64,000 nt of DNA from Phytophthora colocasiae (taxonomy: Eukaryota; Oomycota; Peronosporomycetes; Peronosporales; Peronosporaceae). A model generated the notes under the pieces. The model did no database searches, had not been told where the DNA came from, and saw nothing but the letters and a program-made list of their open reading frames with translations. The translations under genes and the position numbers were made by a program. Where the stretch lies: positions 1,883,809 to 1,947,808 of the forward strand of contig JAGKQI010000052.1 of the NCBI GenBank assembly GCA_018806915.1. The letters are read 5' to 3'. This document shows positions 29,964-38,643 of this stretch, piece after piece (the first letter of the stretch is position 1; each line of letters starts with the position of its first letter).

Positions 29964-30882
29964 TTGGTCGCATGGGAACGGTGGTCAAGTCCAGGAAGAT
30001 CAAGACCTGGAATGTCGACGACACAGGCACGCGAGATCAAGTGTGAAGGTTGCTGATCGAGATCAGTGTTCAAGACGGTGGACCAAGATCGATGATCGAG
30101 ATGGTTGATCGAGATCGGCAGATCGGTAGATCGAGATCGCGATCAGGGGTTAGGTGAGATCGAGATCGAAGATCGGAGGGGCAGCTGTGTAGCCGGATGT
30201 CAGGAAATCGTAGGATAGCGGATGAGGATGGGACTAGTAGACATAGGAATAATCATAAACAGACTCGAATTTGCCCTGAACCACTCAAGTGTCTTCGCTA
30301 CGCCTGGAACCGGGAACTACATTGGCCCTACAAGCGTCAGGAAGGTAAGGATACGTGACCTAGTATAGCGGTTAAGACTGGATAATATATTGGCCAGCTT
30401 TGCCCTATCTAGTGAACTATCCTTTAAGTGCATACATCGGATCGGAAGGAATTGGTTGTTTAGCCTAAGGATCCCGTCGAATCTCGCCCCCTCAAGACCC
30501 CCGCTATCGGAAGCGGAAAACAACGAAAGGAAGGGACTGAATCCCGAACATTGGACTATTGGAAGACCTGGATCAAGAACCAGGCACCCGGATCAAGGCT
30601 CGAGAACTCGCCTACGACCGGGATCAAGTACCCCGAGGTGGAGTGAAGAACTTCCACGCCGCCTCAAACCCCTGCGTCACCCAAGACCTTCTTCTCGTCC
30701 CAAGACATCTTCAGAAGTCACCTGGAAGAGCGTAACCCGCCTACCGACGGGTACACAAGGTGAACACTACACGCAACAAGATCACGGATCATCGGGGGAC
30801 CCCCTCCGTTAGTCGGTGTCTGGGCGCAAGTGGCGATCGCGATCGGCCTCAACCAGATTTTGGCCAGATCCGCTCCACCACA
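29964..30882 (+). repeat. B2 5' LTR, second part
   Basis: Resumes after element A with TTGGT. The first 220 bp are diverged from B1 but full of GATC/GAGATCGA words; from about 30185 it aligns closely with the B1 LTR to the end CTCCACCACA. Confidence 0.85.
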
Positions 30883-31050
30883 ATGGTGCGCGTGCCCAGA
30901 TCTTCTGGTGACTTCGGATATCACCGTGAGCCCCAAGAAGATGTCAAGATTAAAGAAGAACAAGGGGAAGAAGTGCCTACGAAAGTTGGATCGACGGAGG
31001 CACCGATGAAAACAGAAAGATCCACAGATCAGCAGAGTTCTGGGAGGATC
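30883..31050 (+). CDS. B2 gag, first 56 codons (start codon overlaps primer site)
   Basis: The ATG at 30883-30885 uses the single base after the LTR plus the TG of the primer site TGGTGCGCGTGCCC, so the tRNA primer site encodes Met-Val-Arg-Val-Pro. The frame continues through GYHREPQEDVKIKEEQGEEV to SSGRI, where element C is inserted after GGATC. It resumes exactly in phase at 38644. No other in-frame ATG occurs near the start of gag, which supports this choice. Translation initiation inside a primer site is unusual. Confidence 0.65.
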
Positions 31051-31471
31051 TGCAGCGGGGCTGCGTAGGTGTGCACGGCACAGAGGAAGTTTAGTTGACT
31101 CGTAGAGTCCTGCTTGCAAGGCACTAGCCTTCGGTTCTATACAAGAACCAAGTAGTCCACTAAATACGGGACTCACAGAGTCAGTGTCCCTATAACAAAG
31201 GACTAACACTAACTATGTAAAATGCAAACTGATTTTTATTGACTTTATTGCCCTAATCCTAAATGTAACGGATTTAGTATCTAACATACTAAATCCTAAT
31301 CAAAATGCAACGTGAGGCTCTGAGGCCATCTACGTATCTACTCGTGTGTGCCACACCATTATGTACCCACATAAATGTATCATGAGTGTCACACACTATT
31401 ATGTACCCACATAAATGTATCCACGTGTGTCACACACCAACGAGAAACATTCGTGTAACATCCCCGTTACA
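31051..31471 (-). repeat. Element C 3' LTR (421 bp)
   Basis: Minus strand TGTAACGGGGATG...CGCTGCA. It holds an 11-bp-arm hairpin GGATTTAGTAT/ATACTAAATCC and a duplicated block with ATTATGTACCCACATAAATG. A polypurine tract (GGTGGGGGAGAG on the minus strand, 31472-31483) borders it. Confidence 0.95.
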
Positions 31472-32382
31472 CTCTCCCCCACCAAGATTCCGGATACCGT
31501 ATCCGGAAAGTGTAAACACACGACGCGATTATCGGCCGATGGCCACGGCACCTTGCCTTGCGCGGACGGCGCTGTCTCTCGTGCGTGTTACACGCCTCCG
31601 TACGCGATGCCACTTGGTACACACTTGGGCCCAATGCTTACCAAGCATAGGAGCCTACTGGCTCGAGTCAAGGGGCTCTACGGGCATGGAAAGAAGGCCA
31701 CAGGTGGCGTATCTATGATACTACTGGATCAGTGATCCACAGGGCAAGCCTTCCAAGCTACCAACGGTTCCACGAACCACACAGCAGTGGGGCCCACTCG
31801 CTTCACAGTTAATGAGACCCTCGGATGAGCACTGTGTGCAGGGCTTGATGCCCAAGTTGTCCTTGAAGCAGGCGCAAGCGCCACTATGTGTCACAGACAC
31901 TGTGTCTTGTGAATACACGTGCTCAGCACAGTCGTAGACACGACAACGAGCACCAGACAGCTAAGCTGTCGCTCAGGAGGAGCTTACCTACCTCCTACTG
32001 CTATGCAGCATGCGGGGTCCAATGCATTGGCATCCCTGGCATCCACAGTGCCTCATGACATAGTCATACCCATTGATCGCTTCTAGCGTCAGGTGATCGG
32101 ATAGAATCCGTTTCCATCACCACTTGTCACTTATACAGAACGTCATTAAGACGGTTGTTCATCACGAACCATCTTCGCTTCATGATCGCGAAGCTCCGGG
32201 CCATAGGCCAGTGTTGTTAAAGGGTCATAGACCTTTGAAACACGCGCGCGAGGCGCATGTAGCTCTACTGCACTTGCAGTTTGAGCATTCGATGCCATGT
32301 CGACGGCACCAACGTGCTCGCTGCAAGTATTGCAGCTACGGGTCAGAGCCTGAGCTCAGCAACGACCCTGTGAACTCCCACC
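31472..32382. other. Element C 3' non-pol region with opposing ORF remnants
   Basis: About 900 bases between pol and LTR. A forward frame at 32124-32783 overlaps the chromodomain on the other strand and shares TPTS...ATSPDTG...GDDAAPSG with the antisense ORF of element D, so this is probably a decayed antisense accessory ORF. The rest has many local inverted repeats (TTCCGGAT/ATCCGGAA, TGGATCA/TGATCCA) but no clear gene. Confidence 0.5.
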
Positions 32383-35300
32383 TTAGTGGGAGGTGCTTGG
32401 CACCCGGCGACTCCGTCGCACCCCCATCGGGCGGTCTGACACCGGGTGTGCCCGATCATACGCGTCAACGACGTCGGGGCAATCCTGCCGTAGTGGCACC
32501 TCAAACTCCCACGAGTTCTGTGAGTGAGGGTAACCTCGCCACTTCACCAGATACTGGTTGTGACCTTGGCGACGACGCCGCGCCATCAGGCGATCCACGT
32601 GATAGTGAAGCTCACCTTGCTCATCGAGCAGAGCAGGAGGAGGACGAGCGGTCGATGGGTTCTCGCGCTGCGAGTGTAGACGCGCTGCATTGCTTGCAGA
32701 CCCGCGTCGGCTCGGTGAAGGAGCACGACCACCACGTCGGTCATCCGACCCATCGCTTAGCGACTGGTCTCGAGGAGACCTAGAGTCGCGGGGACCGGTC
32801 TGAGTCGCCTCTGGTGCTGCATCAGCGGGTCTATGACCTCGAGCATCACGTTGCTCCGGATTGACAAGACCTGTTGGTTCGGATGCAACCACCTGTGGCT
32901 CTGCCACCTGCTGCCGTGCAGCCTTCGTCCGACTCGGCGCCAGCTCCTCAGAACTCACAAGCGCAGGGTCCCGATATGGCTTAAGCAAGCCCACGTAGAA
33001 CACAGGATGTGTTCGCATACGCTTTGGCAAGTCAAGCGTGTATGCCAGGCCCTTCTTGGCCACGACCGTGAACGGTCCAATGAAGCGCGGCCGCAACTTC
33101 GTCTTGAAGACGGCTGACACTGCGTGTGTAGGCAGGTTCTTAGCGTTTAATAAAACGTGGTCACCGTCCTTGAACTCCCACATGTTGCTTCTGCCTTTGG
33201 TATCAGCTTGTTCCTTTTGAACATCTTGGCTTTCAGCCATTGCGTCACGCACACGGCGTAAGACGCTAAGCCTCATCGAGAGGAAGTCATCGACTTGCTT
33301 GCGAACAGCAAGGGGGCTGACATCAGCAAGCTCGGAGTCGAGCGACGGCACAGCCTCTCCCCCACCAAGCCCAAGGCTACCGCGTGGCGGAGTGAGCGGG
33401 ACGCGCGGATGCGCAAGGCCGTTCACGTAGAACGGGGTGAAGCCTGTCGAGGCATGCACCGCGTTGTTCATTGAGAACTCAACGAGAGGGAGCATAGCGC
33501 TCCAACGCTTCGGCGTTTCAGCGCATACGCTGCGGAGGATGTCCTCTAGGACGCGGTTCACGCGTTCAGTCTGACCGTCGGTCTGCGGATGATCCGCCGT
33601 GGACATGTCCAGTCGAGTGCCAAGCACTTTGAAGACGGACGTCCAGAAGTGACCCGTGAAACGGGGGTCTCGATCCGAGACAATGGTCTCTGGCAGCCCA
33701 TGCTGACGGAAGACCCGATCGATAAAGATCGTCGCTGTACCAGCGCCATCGACGGTGTCCGGCACAGCCGCTAGGTGAGCCATCTTGCTCAGACGGTCAA
33801 CGAAGACCACAACGCCCGTGTTGCCTGCCGTATCCTTCGGCAGGCCAAACACGAAGTCCATACTCATGGACTGCCAACATCCAGAGGGTACAGGCAAGCT
33901 CGCCAAAGGCGCTGCCGCATGCGGCGAGGGTTTAACCCGCTGACACGTCTCGCACGTGTGCACATATGTGCTGACCCACTTGTACATCTTCGGCCACCAG
34001 TACATGGAGCTCACCGAGCCGTAGGTCTTCTCGCGACCGAGGTGGCCGCTTGTGGGCGTGTCGTGGGCCTCATAGAGGATACGATACTTCAGGTCCTCAT
34101 CGTGAGGAACCACCACACGTGGTGGGTCATCCTGACCCGTGCTGTAGTACAGCAGACCGCCTCCCAGGCTATAGCGTTGGAGTCTCGCCTTTAGGCGTCG
34201 TGACAGAGTCACCTTTGAGTCCTTAAACTCATCGCTCCCTAGAGCTTGAAGCAGCGCGACACAAGAGGCGTCCTGAGCGTACGCTGCTCGAACCATGTCC
34301 GTCACGGACGACGTCACCGAGGTGACATGAGATAACTCATAGTCCGGGCGACGTGATAACGCGTCAGCGAGGCCGTTCTGCCTGCCAGGCTTGTACTTCA
34401 CCTCGAAGTTATACTCCGCAAAGAAGGAGAGCCATCGGGCCATCCTCTGCGAGAGGTGAGGCGACTGCGTCGCTGTGCGTAGTGACGCATGATCCGTGTA
34501 GATCACAAACGGCTTGGAGCCGAGCAGGTGAACCCTGAATTTGACGAGAGCGTACTTCATCGCAAGTAGCTCCTTGTCATGAACTGGATAGTTCTTCTCA
34601 GCAGCCTTGAGCTGCCGAGACTCAAACGCAATGACGCGTTCGCGCCCGTCGGCGTCCGCTTGTAGCAAAGCACTGCCGATGGCAAAGTCCGAGGCGTCAC
34701 AGACGACGATGAACGGACGATCGGGGTCTGGCAACGCCAGTATCGGTGCCTGAAGCAGGCTATCCTTGATACGAGTGAACGCACTCTCGTGCTCAGCACG
34801 CCATACCCATTCGGCATCCTTCTTAAGGAGATCCGACAGTGGCCGAGCCAACTCAGCGTAGTTCTCGCTGTACTTGTGCAAGTAGTTGGCCAAGCCCAGC
34901 CACTTACGCAAGTCCTTCTGGTTCAAGGGAACCGGCCAGTCCACAATGGCCTTGACTTTTGCTGGATCAGCACGAAGGCCATGCTTCCCAATGAAGCACC
35001 CTAGGAAGGGGATTTCTTCCGCGCCAAAGACGCACTTGTCCGCGTTGGCGTACAACTTGTTGGTGCGCATGCACTCGAGCACTGCTCTCACGTGTTCCAC
35101 GTGTACCTCGACATCAGTCTTCCCGTGCTCAGCACGACTGTGGACGAACACATCGTCAAAGTACGTCTGTGCGAATGCCCGTAGGGGCCTGAACAACTGC
35201 GTCACTAGACGATTGAACGTTGCAGGCGCATTCGACAGCCCTTGGGGCATGACGAGCCACTCCCAGAGCATACCGCTCGGGGTGCTCACCGCTGTAAGCG

Positions 35301-37035
35301 GAATATCACTGGCTCGCATGAGCAGCTGATAGTAGCCATCGACTAAGTCGAGCGCACTGTACATGGTGCAACCCACCATGTTGTTCTGAAGAACATCCTT
35401 CCTAGGAATCGGCGTCTGCGCCGGAATCGTGGCAGCGTTGAGCTTGTTAAAAGCGTGAACGATACGCCACTTGCCATTCGGCTTTCTGACACAGAACGTT
35501 GGCGCGGAGTGCGGAGACTTGCTCTCGCGCACGAGACCCGCCGCGTGCTTAGCACGGAAGAAGGCGTCAATGACGTCGCATTGCTCTTTAGGAAGAGGCC
35601 ACTGCCGGGTCACGCAGTATTTAGTTCCGGGAACTAAGTCGATCTCGTGACGAACGCCTCGGTCAGGAGGCAGGCCACTCGGTGGTTCCTTTGAGACAAC
35701 GTCTCCATATTCCTTCAGCAAGGAGTAGAAGGGATCCGAGGGATTCTTGAGGATCTCCGATCCACTCCTGGCGCTCAGCGCCTTCTTGACCTCGGCCAAG
35801 ACGGACTCGTCAACGAGGGACGATGAGTTTAACTCCTCTTCAGGTCGAACGATGACCACCTCGGCGAGTTCGCCAGCCTTCAAGGCATCGCCAAAGTCGG
35901 CGAACGACATCTCTTCTAGCTCAAGGAGCTTGTCAACACTCGGCAGTCCGTCCAGCAGGACGCTGCCTTCGGCACTGCCGTCCACTCCATCAACCAGAGT
36001 GTATAGCTGCCCACAGCCCTCCCGTGCGTTGACACTTGATGTCACGGACGACTCAGACGCAGAGCGTCTCGCCCATAGGGCCTTACGACGTCGTCGCCTA
36101 GCCGACGAACGTCCACTCGACGGAGTACGTGCCGCTGCACAGGTAATGGCCTTGCCCGGCCCAGTGTCAGTGACACTCAGTGACTGACTCGGTCTACCGC
36201 CGACGTCACTAGACGGAGTACGTGCCGCCGCACAGGTTTCGGCCCCTTCAGGCCCAGTGTCAGTGACACTCTGCGATCCACTCGGTCGACGACCGATGCC
36301 GCTCAGCGGAGTACGTGCCGCTGCACAATCAATGACCGTAACAGGTCCAGTGTCAGAGACACTCAGCGATCGACTTGGTCCACGACCAGTATCACTCGAC
36401 GGAGTACGTGCCGCCCCACAGTTCACGGCCTGGTAAGGCCCGATGCCATCGGCATCCAGTGACGGTCCATGACCGGCGTCACTCGGCGGAGTACGTGCCG
36501 CCCCACAGGGGTTACGTGAGCTTTGCCCACACGTTGACTCACTGTCAACCAGCGCTACGCGCTCAACAGGACTGCGGTCCTCGCACTCGGTGCTGTCCAC
36601 CAACTCGGACACACCGACTTCCAGCATCATAGCCGACTCGGCTCGATGCTCGCGCCAATAGCGCTTCTGCTTCCTAGCAGATGTGGGTTCATGACTCGCC
36701 AAAGCTCCACTAGGAGAGAAGTGCGTAGCACCTAAGGTCTTCGACCTCCAATCAATCCATGGCTCGTGGCGCTCCAGCCACGCCATGCCAAGGATGAGGT
36801 CGTACCTCGAATCCAGGTCCAGGACCAAGCAGCGCTCCACGCTATCGAAGTCCAAGAACTTCAGCCGCAGGTCCATGGGGACCTTGGCCACCGTGACACG
36901 GACGCCCGTCGCTAGACGGACTGTGACTGTGTCACCTCTTCGCGCTCGAAGCGCCTCAGCATATTGCTGACTACCTTCAACGGTGGAGCGTCTGACGTAG
37001 TTGCCAGACGCCCCGAATCGATCAACACGATCCAC
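32383..37035 (-). CDS. Element C pol: protease (end), RT, RNase H, integrase, chromodomain
   Basis: A single open frame of 1550 residues. It begins just after the protease active site; the remaining lobe (SRYDLILGMAWLERHEPWIDW) is present. A linker with a five-copy repeat of about 30 residues (ARTPSSD.G..PS.SLSV.DTGP) follows. RT has HEIDLVPGTKYCVTRQWPLP, MPQGLSNAPATFNR and catalytic YFDD (codons 35152-35163, residue about 625). RNase H has VCDASDFAIGSALLQADADG and YTDHASLRTATQ. Integrase has HDTPTSGH, CETCQRVKP and the DDE acids in MSMDFVFGLP, SDRDPRF and QTERVNR, then RPRFIGPFTV. The chromodomain (HYHVDRLMARRRRQGHNQYL, VKWRGYPHSQNSWEF) ends it. From RT onward it looks functional. Confidence 0.93.
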   Translation of the reverse strand: MDRVDRFGASGNYVRRSTVEGSQQYAEALRARRGDTVTVRLATGVRVTVAKVPMDLRLKFLDFDSVERCLVLDLDSRYDLILGMAWLERHEPWIDWRSKTLGATHFSPSGALASHEPTSARKQKRYWREHRAESAMMLEVGVSELVDSTECEDRSPVERVALVDSESTCGQSSRNPCGAARTPPSDAGHGPSLDADGIGPYQAVNCGAARTPSSDTGRGPSRSLSVSDTGPVTVIDCAAARTPLSGIGRRPSGSQSVTDTGPEGAETCAAARTPSSDVGGRPSQSLSVTDTGPGKAITCAAARTPSSGRSSARRRRRKALWARRSASESSVTSSVNAREGCGQLYTLVDGVDGSAEGSVLLDGLPSVDKLLELEEMSFADFGDALKAGELAEVVIVRPEEELNSSSLVDESVLAEVKKALSARSGSEILKNPSDPFYSLLKEYGDVVSKEPPSGLPPDRGVRHEIDLVPGTKYCVTRQWPLPKEQCDVIDAFFRAKHAAGLVRESKSPHSAPTFCVRKPNGKWRIVHAFNKLNAATIPAQTPIPRKDVLQNNMVGCTMYSALDLVDGYYQLLMRASDIPLTAVSTPSGMLWEWLVMPQGLSNAPATFNRLVTQLFRPLRAFAQTYFDDVFVHSRAEHGKTDVEVHVEHVRAVLECMRTNKLYANADKCVFGAEEIPFLGCFIGKHGLRADPAKVKAIVDWPVPLNQKDLRKWLGLANYLHKYSENYAELARPLSDLLKKDAEWVWRAEHESAFTRIKDSLLQAPILALPDPDRPFIVVCDASDFAIGSALLQADADGRERVIAFESRQLKAAEKNYPVHDKELLAMKYALVKFRVHLLGSKPFVIYTDHASLRTATQSPHLSQRMARWLSFFAEYNFEVKYKPGRQNGLADALSRRPDYELSHVTSVTSSVTDMVRAAYAQDASCVALLQALGSDEFKDSKVTLSRRLKARLQRYSLGGGLLYYSTGQDDPPRVVVPHDEDLKYRILYEAHDTPTSGHLGREKTYGSVSSMYWWPKMYKWVSTYVHTCETCQRVKPSPHAAAPLASLPVPSGCWQSMSMDFVFGLPKDTAGNTGVVVFVDRLSKMAHLAAVPDTVDGAGTATIFIDRVFRQHGLPETIVSDRDPRFTGHFWTSVFKVLGTRLDMSTADHPQTDGQTERVNRVLEDILRSVCAETPKRWSAMLPLVEFSMNNAVHASTGFTPFYVNGLAHPRVPLTPPRGSLGLGGGEAVPSLDSELADVSPLAVRKQVDDFLSMRLSVLRRVRDAMAESQDVQKEQADTKGRSNMWEFKDGDHVLLNAKNLPTHAVSAVFKTKLRPRFIGPFTVVAKKGLAYTLDLPKRMRTHPVFYVGLLKPYRDPALVSSEELAPSRTKAARQQVAEPQVVASEPTGLVNPEQRDARGHRPADAAPEATQTGPRDSRSPRDQSLSDGSDDRRGGRAPSPSRRGSASNAARLHSQRENPSTARPPPALLDEQGELHYHVDRLMARRRRQGHNQYLVKWRGYPHSQNSWEFEVPLRQDCPDVVDAYDRAHPVSDRPMGVRRSRRVPSTSH
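36110..36505. repeat. About 92-bp coding tandem repeat in element C linker (5 copies)
   Basis: The word GGAGTACGTGCCGC recurs at spacings of roughly 93, 93, 90 and 88 bp. Element D has only three copies (about 43450-43670). Confidence 0.8.
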
Positions 37036-37253
37036 GGCTTCTCAAAGCCCTTCACGTCCACCTGGACGACCAGCAAGCCCTGCTTGCTCACACGTTCCGT
37101 GTTCAAGAGCACGGAGCTCTTCGGGGCTGAGCCCCAGTGCCTCTCACGCACTGCAGAACTCAGTTCTTCCCCAGTAGACCGCCCCGCGTCTGCAGGAGCC
37201 GGCGTTTCCCTGGGCAGAGCCCAAAGCGGGACCCGCGACAGGGTTGCGGCCAT
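36912..37253 (-). pseudogene. Element C protease start, frameshifted at the active site
   Basis: The frame reads GFEKPWIVLIDSG and then goes out of phase; compared with D (IDSGASGNYVRR) one base is missing in the codons for Ser-Gly-Ala (near 37012-37020). The rest of the protease is in the downstream frame. It overlaps the gag end (to 37144) in another frame, so protease-pol is normally reached by a frame change. Confidence 0.85.
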
Positions 37254-38166
37254 TTTGGCCGGCGCGCTCTTTGCGCAGAGGGCAGTTGGGCCTCAGGTGT
37301 GAGGGACTGCCGCATGTATAGCACCGGCGGGTGCTCATACGCTGCACCGCAGCTCGTAGCTCAGCTACCTCATCTTCAGCATAGCTGAGGTCCATGGGCT
37401 CAGGTCCACCGGACCCTGTGCTGCTAGCACCGACCCTCGACAACTTAAAGTTGTGTTCGGCATTCAATGCCACGCTGACAGCATCTTCGAAGCTGTGGGG
37501 GTTCTGACGGAATGTCTCCGTCCTGGCCACGCCATCTCGTAAGCCTTCCATGAAGACGGTCACGGCGACCACCTCAGGTAGAGGGTCGGCAGCCATGCCA
37601 GCAATGAGCGTGCGCAGCTCTTGGACATAGTCCACCAGATCCTTCTTGCCCTGGCGACAAGCAAGGAAGCGTGACCGCACGCGATACGCCTGGTTAGGCG
37701 GAGCAAACACTTGCGTGAGCTTGGCCTTTAGCTCGCCCCATGTGGGGAAGGCCGCTTCCACCGACGTCCCAGACGTCAAGGCCCATTCTCGTGCTCGTCC
37801 TTCGAGCTTAGAGATGGCAAACGCAACGCGTTGCCCCTCCAACTGGAGCATGGCGGCCCCCATGGCCATTTCTGACCTCTCGGGTCCACAAAGGAGGTTC
37901 TCTCCTCATTCCCGAGGAAGGTCTTCACGCTGAGCGTGACGGGGCTTAGCTCTCGGAGCAGGGGTAACCCCTGTTACATTCCGCTGAATGTGCTCGACGA
38001 GAGCGTTTTCGTACGAGGCAAATGCCTCGAGGCGCGCGTTGACGGCCTCCGGCCCTTGGGACGCAAGGTGCGCCGTACCTTCCGGGCCCAGCAAGGACGT
38101 AAGCTTGTTAAGCGTGTCCCGCTGACTCGGAGTCAAGTGAGCGTATGCTTCTGGCTCCATTCTCAC
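37144..38166 (-). pseudogene. Element C gag (one frameshift)
   Basis: Start [20 protein letters not shown] (ATG near 38160), capsid block ([40 protein letters not shown]) and one zinc knuckle CYTCGSPSHLRPNC. The frame changes between 37906 and 37869, where C and D differ by several clustered bases within a short inverted repeat. The C-terminus runs to 37144. Confidence 0.88.
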
Positions 38167-38207
38167 AGAGAAACAGTCTTCAACTCAGGAGTTGGATTGA
38201 CTACAAG

Positions 38208-38215
38208 TGCTACCA
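38208..38215 (-). promoter_or_regulatory. Element C primer-binding site
   Basis: TGGTAGCA on the minus strand, 2 nt past the 5' LTR, matching the 3' end of initiator tRNA-Met over 8 nt. Confidence 0.6.
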
Positions 38216-38217
38216 GA

Positions 38218-38638
38218 TGCAGCGGGGCTGCGTAGGTGTGCACGGCACAGAGGAAGTTTAGTTGACTCGTAGAGTCCTGCTTGCAAGGCACTAGCCTTCG
38301 GTTCTATACAAGAACCAAGTAGTCCACTAAATACGGGACTCACAGAGTCAGTGTCCCTATAACAAAGGACTAACACTAACTATGTAAAATGCAAACTGAT
38401 TTTTATTGACTTTATTGCCCTAATCCTAAATGTAACGGATTTAGTATCTAACATACTAAATCCTAATCAAAATGCAACGTGAGGCTCTGAGGCCATCTAC
38501 GTATCTACTCGTGTGTGCCACACCATTATGTACCCACATAAATGTATCATGAGTGTCACACACTATTATGTACCCACATAAATGTATCCACGTGTGTCAC
38601 ACACCAACGAGAAACATTCGTGTAACATCCCCGTTACA
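38218..38638 (-). repeat. Element C 5' LTR (421 bp)
   Basis: Looks identical to the 3' LTR over 421 bp when read side by side; followed by the duplication GGATC. Confidence 0.95.
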
Positions 38639-38643
38639 GGATC

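Larger units (their letters stand above)
31051..38638 (-). mobile_element. Element C: chromodomain Ty3/gypsy element in B2 gag (7588 bp)
   Basis: Complete minus-strand element with 421-bp LTRs that look identical by eye and a 5-bp duplication GGATC (31046-31050 and 38639-38643). Order: 5' LTR, primer site, gag, protease, RT, RNase H, integrase, chromodomain, 3' region, 3' LTR. Only two frameshifts break it (gag N-terminus, protease active site), so it is one of the youngest insertions here. Coding sequence is nearly the same as D's, but the LTR U3 part is not. Confidence 0.95.
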
